Part shown: one piece after another, positions 1 through 11,600 of the stretch | Numbering within the stretch: the first letter of the stretch is position 1 | Layout of the letters: each line of letters starts with the position of its first letter | Origin: Homalodisca vitripennis | Lineage: Eukaryota; Arthropoda; Insecta; Hemiptera; Cicadellidae | NCBI RefSeq assembly: GCF_021130785.1 | Contig: NC_060208.1 | Coordinates: 172,230,501 to 172,294,500, forward strand | DNA: 64,000 nucleotides | Reading direction: 5' to 3' | Position numbers and translations under genes: made by a program | The notes under the pieces: generated by a model | Databases searched by the model: none | What the model was told of the DNA's origin: nothing | Seen by the model: only the letters and a program-made list of their open reading frames with translations

Positions 1-513
1 CCTTGGATATTACTGAAACTTTGTATAATCAAAGGTGCCTTTTTGTTTTCCCACTACGGAAAAAAGATTTACTAACATGTTTCAATTAAAGCACGTTTTC
101 ATAATCCGAGTGATTAGAGTCTGCGACAGTTTTTAATGCAAATTTTTAGTTAATTGTCTCATAACTATAATGCAGAATACTGTATCATATCGATCATTAG
201 TTCGTGCTTCTTACCTAAATTATTGTAGTTAAATTGCAGTACCGTACTATATCTTTGATCTTACTAGTGTTTTGTTTATCTTGAGCTGAATCTTTAGATG
301 TACTCCTTTGGCCCCATAAGATAATGATTTTAGAATATTTAAGCGTTTCTTCATCTATCTACTACATGCTTTATATAAGAATAACACTCGAATTTACTAT
401 CAAATTAGTACACGTAAACTACAGTGACTATCCATGACTGGTAATATTTCATCATACTGTTTAAAGTTATACTTTTATACAAGTCCTATGTACCGGATAT
501 TGATCCTAGTGAT
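1..513. other. AT-rich sequence, no gene recognised
   Basis: No long reading frame, repeat or RNA gene is visible here. If the candidate exon at 514-759 is real, this would be intron or the end of a gene entering from the left. Confidence 0.4.
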
Positions 514-759
514 TTGAGTATGTGGTGTGCAACGAAACATCTTTTGCCAATTCTAACAGCCACACTTAAACAAAACGGTTTAATACTTGGAAGTAATATA
601 CAGAAGTGTAATGCACTTACTGACCATTTTGAACTAGCGTTCAGTATTAATGTGGTAGCTAACTTAAGAACTAACGGAAACGTTACCGAATTTCTGAGTG
701 CAACTCATAGTGGTGTTGAGGAGCATATAAAATACTTTAAACTATCAATATGTCTTTAA
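514..759 (+). CDS. Possible terminal exon of an unidentified gene
   Basis: An open frame of 81 codons ends in TAA. The same frame stays open upstream to about 484 (residues YVPDIDPSDL precede the methionine), so the methionine need not be a start. A weak acceptor-like AG lies near 481-483. The composition (CATKHLLPILTATLKQNG, then FELAFSINVV) looks like real protein, unlike the low-complexity frames nearby. I do not recognise the family. No upstream exon is in the window, so this could equally be a chance frame. Confidence 0.22.
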   Translation: MSMWCATKHLLPILTATLKQNGLILGSNIQKCNALTDHFELAFSINVVANLRTNGNVTEFLSATHSGVEEHIKYFKLSICL

Positions 760-1560
760 AGACTTTATGCTACCTTTGAGTGTGCATGTTAAGATTCTAC
801 TGCAGCATTTCGAGATGCCTTTCAAATATTTTATATGGTAGCTTACTTATACCCCTTGTGGTTTCCTTTGTACCTAAGAATTCTTTTAGAATCTTTTTCA
901 ACTGATCGCAACTTTTTCGTCAAACTTCAGAGCACGCTTTTAACAGTTCACTCAGTAAAGTGAAATCTGTCCCAAACTAATCTTGCTCTCTAAGCTGATG
1001 ACAACCATTATAACCCAACACTATGGCATAAATGAAGCAGCAACGTTATTATACATTGGCGTTGCAACCTTTACAATAATTTTAGAATCCTTTAAAACCT
1101 GTATTTTTTTGTTGCTGTCGATATAAAAACTGGAGTTATTGCTTGTAAATAACTGGCTTAATAAACACAAATTAAACTAAACAATGTAAATGGTATGAAT
1201 TGTAACTAACGATGTTGTAGCTCTACGTATAGTAAGTTTGTGATTAACTTTAAAACTTCGACCAAGATGCATTATGTACCACTCATGTATTATAAAGTTT
1301 ATCACATGGGCAAATATGCTACTCTAGATATGTATGTACGTTATTGTTACAGTTCATTTCTTATTTATTTTCAAAATTAGCTTGTGTTACAATGTGGAAT
1401 TATACTAAACGATATTTTTCTTGCTTACTCTATGCTGAACATTTAATGCAAATATATTAAAAAAAGTTTGAGATAAATACAAGTCAGCAGTTTGTTAATT
1501 TATAACTGTCAAAAAATTAAAATTTCTAATCCTGGTAGTGTTAGAAATAGGATAGTTCTG
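760..1560. other. Intergenic AT-rich sequence
   Basis: Nothing gene-like is seen. If 514-759 is a terminal exon, this holds its 3' UTR; an AATAAA-type signal cannot be picked out with confidence among many AT-rich motifs. Confidence 0.4.
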
Positions 1561-1822
1561 TCCTCCTCCGTAGACTAATGGATATAGTCTCGGCTCTCTA
1601 ACTGAGAGATCACGGGTTCAAATCCCGGGGAGGTCCAATCAGGCATAGACACGATTAGAGTACTTTGCAAATAAATACCAGTGTAATAAATCAGAGTACT
1701 TTGCTAATAAATATCAGTGTAATAATAATAAACCAGTGTACATCGAAGCCAGCATAGCTTAAAAGCTGAGGCTTAAAAGAGAGAAAAAAAAAGAAAAAAA
1801 AAAAAAAAAAAAAAAAAAAATA
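1561..1822 (+). mobile_element. tRNA-derived SINE with poly(A) tail
   Basis: The head (1561-1637) carries pol III promoter boxes: an A box TAGACTAATGG at 1571-1581 and a B box GGTTCAAATCC at 1615-1625. The T arm folds, but the acceptor arm pairs only partly (CCTCC with GGAGG), so this is not a functional tRNA. The body holds two tandem ~38-bp near-repeats (AGAGTACTTTGC...CAGTGTAATA) at about 1655-1729. It ends in a ~40-base A-rich tail at 1782-1821. tRNA head, unrelated body and poly(A) define a tRNA-derived SINE; the parent tRNA is not clear. Confidence 0.72.
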
Positions 1823-1865
1823 GGATAGTATGGTGGTGGTAATAGTGTAACTTAGTTATTAGTAG

Positions 1866-2404
1866 AGTTCAGTTGAGGGTATTTATTTACAATACCGTGA
1901 CCATGAAAAAAGTCCATTTTTCATGGGTTGGGCATTTATAGCCAAGTATTATTATCACAGGTGCATATAAACTGGGGGGAAAGTATATCATTGTATTATA
2001 TTGATGCCTTTCGGCCATTATTGCATTAAGGATGGAAAATAACCGACAAAATTTTGTCGAACAACACTTGGAGGGTTAAGGATCAGGGGCATCACGTGAT
2101 CTGGGATTCGACTTTTGCAAGCTCGAGTTAATTTTTTTTCTAAAAGAGCAAGCAGTGCGCAGCACTGCGCAGCGGGCAGGCATCGTTGACAGGATTAACG
2201 TCATCATTTCAGTAAAATTGCCAGAGGTACTGTCAAAAACAGAGTTTTCAGAGGATTTCAAAAAATCGTAACTCCTTTGATTTTCGTTGCCGACGAATTT
2301 TTTCTTCACTATTGTTTTCAGGAAAAATTGTAGTTTTCAGGAAAAAAAAATTAACATACCTTTCCATGGTCACGATTTTGTAAATTGATACCCAGTTGAG
2401 TACA
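1866..2404. mobile_element. MITE-like element with imperfect inverted ends
   Basis: The left end (about 1866-1906, ending CCGTGACCATG) is an imperfect inverted repeat of the right end (about 2366-2404, beginning CATGGTCACG). Both arms contain a ...TTGAGGGTAT / ...ACTGGGTAT block and a TTTACAA block. No clear target-site duplication was found. The 77-codon minus-strand frame inside (2076-2309) resembles nothing I know. The element ends about 195 bp upstream of the FBXW9-like start codon, so it may sit in that gene's promoter or 5' UTR. Confidence 0.55.
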
Positions 2405-2598
2405 TCAGTGCTTGTGCTAATATAAGTATTAGTGAAGTTTGGCCTGTTGTTGTTGTTTTATGGTGTTGTGAAAGTTGTATGTACAAATAAGGAATTATGA
2501 TAGTTACAATCAGTTTTCCAAATTGATTTGTAATTCAAACAAATTCCTCTCATCATTTCTCTTGAAATAAAAACTGGAGGGTTATAAGAGTGGAAAAC

Positions 2599-2673
2599 AT
2601 GAGTGACACTGATTTACAGTCTTCTGCTGAAACTGAAGAGTTTCAACTCACTCTTAACACAATTCCTGTTGAG
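2599..2673 (+). CDS. Fbxw9: FBXW9-like exon 1: start codon and F-box beginning
   Basis: Encodes 25 residues, MSDTDLQSSAETEEF then QLTLNTIPVE, with donor GAG|GTAGGC at 2674 in phase 0. The acidic leader followed by IPVE matches the usual N-terminal lead into an F-box. This exon is too short to be seen as a long frame and was found by joining to exon 2. Confidence 0.8.
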
Positions 2674-5600
2674 GTAGGCTTTACACTAATTAAATATAAT
2701 TTAGGTAAATGTCTTTAAGTCTCACTTCATATGATTTTTTTATTAAAAAAAAAAATGGAACTACTTAAAAAGTGTTAAGGATAGCAATAGGCTACCATAG
2801 AAAAAATGTGTCAAAAGGCCTAATAAGAAAAATTCCCGAATGAGACAATCCGTTAATTTAGGGAATTCCAATTTTATAACTTTGAACTGAAATACTTACA
2901 TTGGGTAGGGTACGATAAGCGGACCCGGTTTTTTATATCGAAATTGGCAAACGATATTACTTAATCATAACCATCGATATAATCAATTGATACTGATTAA
3001 TTATGTTGAACTATTAACTTAAAATAATCTATATCAACAGCTGTAAACATTCTAAAATAATACACGTAGGATAATATTTCCATTTTACATAGGCCTAAGT
3101 AATTCTGATTACTAAAAATGGCAGTCAATTTTAGAAAACTACACGACGTTGCTTTTTCGTGGCTTCAACGAGTTGGACTCGTACCGAAAAATCCATTATG
3201 TGAAATTTGTGGGAAAGAAACAACTGTAACTGTGAGAGGAGTAAATATGGTCGTCTTCAGTTTTCCTAATTTTGGTTATAATAATTTGTTTGATCACTGT
3301 AAGTAAATATTAAATTAATATTTTAATTTTAAAATGTGATTGTTATTGAGGACTATAGGTACTTTTATATCGATTGATATTCTAGGATTTGAGATACGAA
3401 TATTAGGTATCGATGACTATATTCTTCGATATAAAAAACCGGGTCCGCTTATCGTACTCTATCTCTTACATTTAACAAAAAAAACTATTTAAAAAATATC
3501 CAATGAGAATAGCAGTAAATAAACATTGTTTTGTCCATAAAGCTAACAATAACTTAAATAACCTACTACCTGACTGTCTCGCCTATTCGAAGCCCAACCG
3601 TCCTACCCGAGGCCTTACCACCCTACCTGAGGCCTTCCACTCTACCCAAGAAAGGTTCTCTCCCTTTAGAGGGCATGTTTTTGTTTTATTAGGATGCTAC
3701 TAGACCTTCCAAACTTGTATTTTATTAATATTGTCATCTTAGTCACTTATTATAGTATACACTTTGCATTAAAAAATTAACAAAGAATTTAAAGTGGGTC
3801 TTGTAAATTAGTACCTCTTTGCTAAAATGTGTTTCAATATGAATTTTTAGAAAACTCTTAAAAATGTTATGATAAGGGTCATGGGGATCAACTACTTAGT
3901 AGAAGGCTAGTTCCACTAAAATGAAAATATAGTAAAACTATGTAAACACAAAAGAATGTATTAAAAGTCTAGGGTAGAGTACGATAAGCGGACCCGGTTT
4001 TTTATATCGAAGAATGTAATCATCGATACTTAATATAGCATCTCAAATCCTAGACTGTCAATCGATATAAAAGTATACCTATATAGTACTCAATAAAAAA
4101 ATATATGTTTTAAATTAAAATGTGAATTTAATACTAACAGTTATCAAACAAATTATTATAACCAAAATTAGGAAAACTGAAGAGGACCATATTTGCTCCT
4201 CTCATAGTTACATTTGTTTCTTTCCCACAAATGTCACATAATGGGTTTTCAGTTTTCAGATACAAGTCCTACATGTTGAAGCCACAAAAAACACGTCATC
4301 ATATTTCAAAGCAATGTCGTGTAGTTTTCTAAAATTGACTGTCATTTTTAATAATCAAATGTTACTTATGTAAAATTGAAATATTACTGTACCTTACTTG
4401 TATTATTTGTATTGATTGATTATATCAAAGTTTATGATTAAGTAATATCATTTGCCAATTTCGATATAAAAAACCAGGTCCGCTTATCATACCCTACTCA
4501 AAGTCTGTGTTGAATACGGCCAAAAGGTCCCTCTTCGGGATGCCATGTCCCTATTTTAAAAAGTTACCTGATTTTGACAACATTTGTTCTAAAACATGTG
4601 TTCAATGTATATTTTCTAGAAAATCCACTAAAATTATCTCATCTCCCAACTTACTTTTGAGGTTCAAAAAACCCCGCCAAACATACACTACTTGTACTAG
4701 TTCCATTAAAATGAATATGTACCTGTACAAATGTGGAAGAGATCATTAAAAGTCCAACTTGAATTCACCCAAAAGCCTCTTTTTATAAAGGGGCCAACCA
4801 TAATCTCTTCCATTTTAAAAATTTCTCTAATTTTAACCAAATTTTTTCTAAGACTTGTTTGAAATTCTATTTTCTGACACCTCTTCCTACTTCACGTGGT
4901 TGGTGGAATGGGTAGTTTCGCCCTCTGTTACTCTGATAAAAATCGATCTTGTAAGTTTGTGAACGCCTAGACTAGAGTTCTTATCTTGGTCTCCTCATCA
5001 AATACATGATAACTAAGATAAATATTGGAAGACATCAGTTGTAGTGAAAAGTTCCTTGATATACTTGTACATTCAACCCAATGTCACCTGTTTTGTTATC
5101 AATTCAGAAGAATGTCATGGTGTTGAAACTTTATATTGATTGATTAGTTAATTCCAGTATATTTATGTATGCCTTCAATATTTTTTCTAAATTAAAATGA
5201 AGGTTTCTATCTAATTTATTATTTTCCATAGTTTGTTTAGGGCTTTTGAATACTTTAATTTAGGCAACTCTGTTCTTGTTGTTTGAATGCCGGCCATCAA
5301 AACTGTGTAGGATGGTCGAGTATATTCCTACCATTTTATATGATGCATGAAATGTAATGTTGTAGAAGGAATAAAAATATTGGTACTTTGGGATTATACC
5401 GACCACACCCAGACATGAATCGTTATTTCATATTTCGTTTCTACTGATTACTAGATTAGCGTAGAACAATATTTCGTCCATATAAAACAGGAATTGTCTT
5501 ATCGCAAACCCCTCCCCATCCTCAGACAGAGGTCAAAGTCGAGCGTCTAGTAGATAACGTGATTGCAGAGTCTCGCCGCCCGTTCAGCTGGTGCATCGCT

Positions 5601-8600
5601 TTGTTGTACTTCCGTGTTTTACCTCTACATTTCTCCAAACACAAAATTTCAACAAAAACAAACATTTACCAAACTAAACTCTTTATTAAAAAAACACTAA
5701 AAACTTGTTTTTATTCTTGATCACATTCCGCCACCCAAAATGCGAGTGCCTCCGGCCATCAGCGCGGGCATTGACAGCACCTTCGGTGCTGCCCCGCGCT
5801 GATGTCGACGAAAGAAAAACATCCCTCGAGATAGTACCTATCAGTAAAATATCAAATTCTAGAGGGGCTAATCAGAAATATAAATTGAATTGTAATGGAA
5901 AGGCAATTATGTACCGTGCAAATCACGTGATGCCGCGCGGCCTGCCTTAATCAGGATTCTCGAGAAAGATAAGATAACAGCGATCACAATACCTGGAAAT
6001 GCTTGTAAGTTTGTAATTTTGTAATTGAAGAGTTGTTTTTTTTCGTTCTATCATGTTTGTTTCTATAAATTTCTATTTTTGTGTTCTTCATACTAGTGTG
6101 GTCGTATTTTCATTTCATTTCTTTCAGAGAAGGACAAGAATATTTTGAAAGTCAGTCTGGATTAGTAATACACATAGCCCATCTATAAATTTCAGTCAAT
6201 ATGTTATTGTTCTAATTCTATAATACAGCTTGTGATAAAACTTCTAAATAACAAAAACTTTTTATATACAGAGTTAATTCACTGAAATGCATTTACAATA
6301 TGATTACTTTTTGCACAAACATTTTCAAAAGTAAATGGTAACGTATATGGTATATGTTTTATTTTTAAAACAGAAATTTCATTAGATATTTTCCTTGCCT
6401 TTAAACATAATTTATTTAATCAGATATAAATCAATTATAATTATAATTTAAGTATATAAATACATAATAGCCTATATATATATATATTATTGGTTATTAT
6501 TTAATTGTTTATTTTCAGGTATTTCTCCATATTTGTACATTTTTAGATGGCAAAGAACTTATTAAAACATTAAAAATTGTTTGCCGCAGTTTTTATGAAA
6601 TATTATCAGACGATGAAGTGTGGCGATCATGGTTGAAAAATCGCTGGCCAGAATTACCTACATCTAACGTATGTTACAAAGGTAAATAATTTAGGAGTAG
6701 AGTATTCTGTTTTAATGTTATTTAGACCACTCTTAGTCTTTTTTATTTATTTGATGACAATTTTGTAACATTGTAATTCTAACATTCACTGTTTTAACTG
6801 ATTTAGCTTGGCTTTAGATTATAAAAGCGATTACATTTTCATGCGTTGCCTTCTCCAGTGAAGTCAAATAACTGAGTGTGGTGCTTGATAAAATGCTGAG
6901 ATGAAATCATACTTAAAGTTGCTAACTGTATAGATTAGTTTTCGATCTCCATACCACCAGACAATTTTATAATAGAACCTGGGGTATGAGACCCAAGATA
7001 GTTGTGTAGGGCTCTAAAGATCGTCATGAAGCCATTGGCTGTGTTGTTTGGTGGCTAAAGTTAGAAGAAGAAAAACAGTATGGCTGGACTTCAGGACATT
7101 TAGCATCTAACTAGTCCATGTATTATTGAAGTTATGCGCTTCAGTGCCACAGCAGCTCTGGAAGCCTTGTATGGGCTGCGTCCATTTTTATGTGAAGGGT
7201 GAGGTGGCCCTTAGTGCAGTAAGACTGCTTCAAAAGATAAATCCAAGGAACACAAGCAACTTGGCTAGGCATATTAACATAATTTGGAAAACCCACATAT
7301 GCTCATAAATATTGGTAGGATACAATGTTGAAACTTTTCTACTGTAATCACCCTTTGCAGATGATCAGACCAGAACACCATGAATTTCAGCAGGATGACC
7401 CCATTCTTGGACTCACTACATCAGATTGTTCTCTAGCTTGCTGACTGGACATTGCCTGCATAACTTCCACCTGAGTCAGAGATATGTTACTTCTTTAGGG
7501 ATTCTAAGGGGACTGCTGTACACATAATTTGTGTCTGTGAAGTGATTGCCGTGATTAGGTGGAGGCCACAATTCATTGGCAATGACATTGGCTTGGTTTA
7601 GAGCACTCCTAAAACCTGCTGATGTAGAATTTTTAGCACCTGTGGATATATCTTGAGGTTTATTGAGAGTGTCAAGATGACCTAGGTTTCAGAGTTGTCA
7701 CAGTAAACCCTCAGGGTCACGGTGATTGGTATTATTATTTTGCCCATTCCACCTTTTATCTTATCCAATTTCATTTTCATATCCAATTGAGATCAAAACT
7801 TTTATCAAACTAAAGAAAAGAAAAATATTGTTTTACTTAAAATTAATAAGCTTTTAATTTTTATAAGAAAAAAAATTTGTTGTAATTTCTATGTTTTTAG
7901 ATGATGACATTCCTGGTCATACAGTCTGCCTGCAAGTTGATAGAGGACTCAAACTGTGGTCCATAGAAGAATGTAATATCAAGAAGTTTCGTAATGAATC
8001 TCTTCACATTTCGACTGTTGATACAGTGAAAATAATTCAGGTGAAATGTAATGTATTAATGTTTTATTTATTAAATGAATTTTTACAATTAATCAAAAGC
8101 TTTCTTACATTTACGTGTACTTATTAATAAGTTGCAATTGTAAGTTAAACATGTTTTTTTAAGTAAATGAATCCATCCAATGTACAGTGGCTATACAAGT
8201 ATAAGCTCTTATTGTTTACTTATAAAATTTTTATATCTTATAAATAAAATAACAATTACAGTGATTCTAAAAAATATATCAATTTATACAATGGGTTTTT
8301 ATTTTTCATGTCTGGGAAGAAAATGAGGAAATCCCTCACTGCACTTACAGTACTCCTAAAAGAACCTTTGCGCTTGCTTGTACACTCAGGATGGACAAAG
8401 TTGAGGGTAGGGGCCATCTCCTATCGAAATTCCATTAGGATGGATTGCTGGCACTATATCTCAATTATGTCAATTTGAAAGAAGGAGAGGTTGCCTCTTT
8501 TCGAGCCTTTTCCAGTCAAAGCTTTTAGAGAACACTCTTATGATTGGGCTAGCATCAGCCTAAACATGATACTCCCCAGTCTTGAGTCCCCACTCCGGTG

Positions 8601-11600
8601 ATTCTCCACAATACTAGACCTGTTGCTCAACTATTTTATCTCAATATCTCGAAATTTGTGGTTTCCAGACAAAGCGGTTAGAGGACAATGCTCTATTAAA
8701 GTGGTTAGTGATCATTTGTGGTTTCCAGACAAAGCGGTTAGAGGACAATGCTCTATTAAAGTGGTTAGTGATATAATGACATATAACTTTTTTTCTGTTC
8801 CCAGTGTAGGTTCAACTGGAAGGTGTGTAAACCAGCCAGTAAATTTTGATTGCGTTTTTTCAAATTTGTGTTTACTTATTATTAAGTTCTGCTTACAACC
8901 ATAATAATTTTCAAGTTTCCCGTTTAATGAGTTTTACAGTAAATGAACTGTTTTATAACAAGAATACAGAAATAATCTCTCTTATAAAAATGCATATAGA
9001 TTCTAAGACTCTATTTGGGTCTTGGTTTGATGGTGCACATGAGCTCATTGGTCATTTAGTTTGATCAGAGTATCTTATCCAGTACAATATCGTTTCATAA
9101 ATAGCGCCAATAATCCTATGTCGTCTTTCTCCTCTCAAGCCACTCCTGATCTATATGAAACGTTTTTGTCTAGGGTTTTTTGTTAATTCTAGAATGAGGA
9201 TATGAAATTTTTAATCCTTTGAAGGCCACAGGCTTCTGGAATTGTTTCCAAAATGGTTGAGATCTTGGCATCACAAAATCAGTTACAAAACGGCATCACA
9301 GTAATATATTTGCATCCTTCATTTGACCACATTATTCCTTTACTTCTTTATTTTTAGTTTAATATAATATCAAACTAAACATTAAAAAATATCCTTTCAG
9401 ATTATTATAATTATATTAAAGTTCTTTTTTCAAGGTAGACAAACACCTTTTATACCAAGCTCTTATTTGATTCAAATGGTGTGCTGCATTGTAGTGTTTT
9501 TGAGAAGTATTTCCATAAATATAATAAGTAAAATCAAACAAACAATCATTAATAGACTACTATTTATATATGAGTTATAACAGTTTTTGTAGGAGTGTGT
9601 CAACAGTTCTGTTTTGGGAAGTAATAAGAATAAGAATAAGAATCATTTATTCCATTGATCTGTTTACAGAAATAGGACAAGTCATTTTAAAATTACATAC
9701 ATTGTTAAAGCTAAAAATTACATTAACACAAAAGTGTTGTAAAAAGTTCACATGAAATTTAAGTAAAGTAGCAATAGCCTAAATAAAAGTAATTATAGTT
9801 AGTTATAAACTAAAACCTAACATTAATATGGCAATTCATGAATTCCTCAATGCTGTAAAAAGGATTTTTCACTAGCCAATCATATAACTTTTTTTTAAAT
9901 ATTTTAAAGGAAACAAGTCTCGCATCATCAGGCAGCTTATTAAAAAAATTTATAAAATTTAATTTAAACGAGCTTTTAGTTTTAGCTAGTCTGTGAGGCA
10001 ATATATCAATCTTATTCCTTCCCCTAGTGTTGTATTGATGGATCTCCTGTCTTGTATGAAAAAGATTCAAATTAGATTTTGTATACAATAAAACTTGAAA
10101 AATATAAAGATTTACTATTGTGGGAATTTGAAATTGTACAAAAAGAGGTTTGCAGTGTTCAAGTGGGTTGGCTCCTCCAATATTACGAACAGCCTTTTTC
10201 TGTAGCACAAGAATGTCAATGACATGTGAAGAATGACCCCATACAAGTAGACCATACAATATGTGCGACTGAAAAAGCCCAAAATATGCCAATCTTAAAT
10301 ACTCTGGACTAACAAAACTTTTGAGTTTCCAAAGTAAGTAATTTACTCTAGAGATTTTGTTACAGACAGTATCTATATGAGTTGACCAGTTTAATTTTGA
10401 GTCTACATTAATTCCTAGGAGCTTGACCGATACCAAATTGATTTCCTGTTTGAGGCTTAAAGTAATACACTGTGTTTTATCCAAATTGCATGCTAGCTTA
10501 TTTGCTGCAAACCATTCATAAGCCCTTTTCTCAGATTGTTGGGTAATTTGTGCCAAACAGTCTAAATTATGATGACTAGAAAGTAAGGTGGTATCATCAG
10601 CGTAAATCACTGAATGAGTAATGTAATGTAATGCCATGCAAGAATTTAATGGCTGGGTTGTTTGAATGTAAAAACTGACTTTTTGTCCTGACCTTCAAGT
10701 GGTTAATGAAGATCATTAACATGATATAAAACTTCATCTAAAATAGTAAAAGATAAGAAGAGTTAATTCTAAAGGGTTTTATTTCTAGAGAAATATTCCA
10801 TCCCTAATTACAACATGGTGTCCTGTAAGCAATGAAAGTAAGTAAGAGATGAGAGTTGAGAATGTTGCAGGGGGGCAGGGTGGGGATATCGGGAGCACGA
10901 GACCGCAGCCTGGGAGTCTGGAGTTTAACAGATGGTCTCAACCTCGTAGACCAAATGAATAGTGCCCACAACGGGTGGATCTGGTCCTTGGCCTCCACCC
11001 CCAAGGGGGACCAGTTCTACTCTTCTTCCTGGGACTCCAGCATCAAACTGTGGACCCTCGACCAGCAATTGCGGGAAGTTTATTGCTTCAAGTGAGTCCA
11101 CTGCTTGTGAGTGTGATAATATTGTTACTGCTGTGAAATGGTAATGGATCTGAGCTGTGTAAATATTGGTTAGTAATGATAATGGGTATTATGCTTTTGG
11201 ATAATCGTAAGTCTGTCTGTAGGTGCAAGGCAGCTGCACTGTCCTTGGCCTGTCGTGAGGGGCTAGTTGCGGCTGGTCAGTTCACCTCAAATGTTGCAGT
11301 GTTTGACCCTCATTGTGGTGGGATGCCTGTCATGGAGTACACATGTCACAACCGTAGCATCATGGATATCTGCATCATACGTGACTTCATCGTCGCGGTC
11401 AGTGAAGACAGGACACTGTCTGTATGGGACATTACTGCAGGGAAGATCTTCAAGTCTGGCATTACTGTGAGTCTGAATGTTTCTCGTCAGGATATACTCA
11501 TGTCATTACAATGTAAATTTTAATTGCATACTGCCAGCTCAATTTGCATTATGCAAAGTTTTGCTCCTACAATGTAGTGTGTTTTCAGAATGATTAGCAA

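Noticed and set aside
1561..1637. Functional tRNA gene
   Set aside because: The acceptor and anticodon stems do not pair fully, and the sequence continues into a SINE body with poly(A).
10792..10845. Extra FBXW9-like exon (TTTCTAG to GTAAGT)
   Set aside because: It has plausible splice sites and stays open, but inserting it separates VDTVKIIQ from GGRVGISGARDR, which join in frame directly and fit a WD blade.
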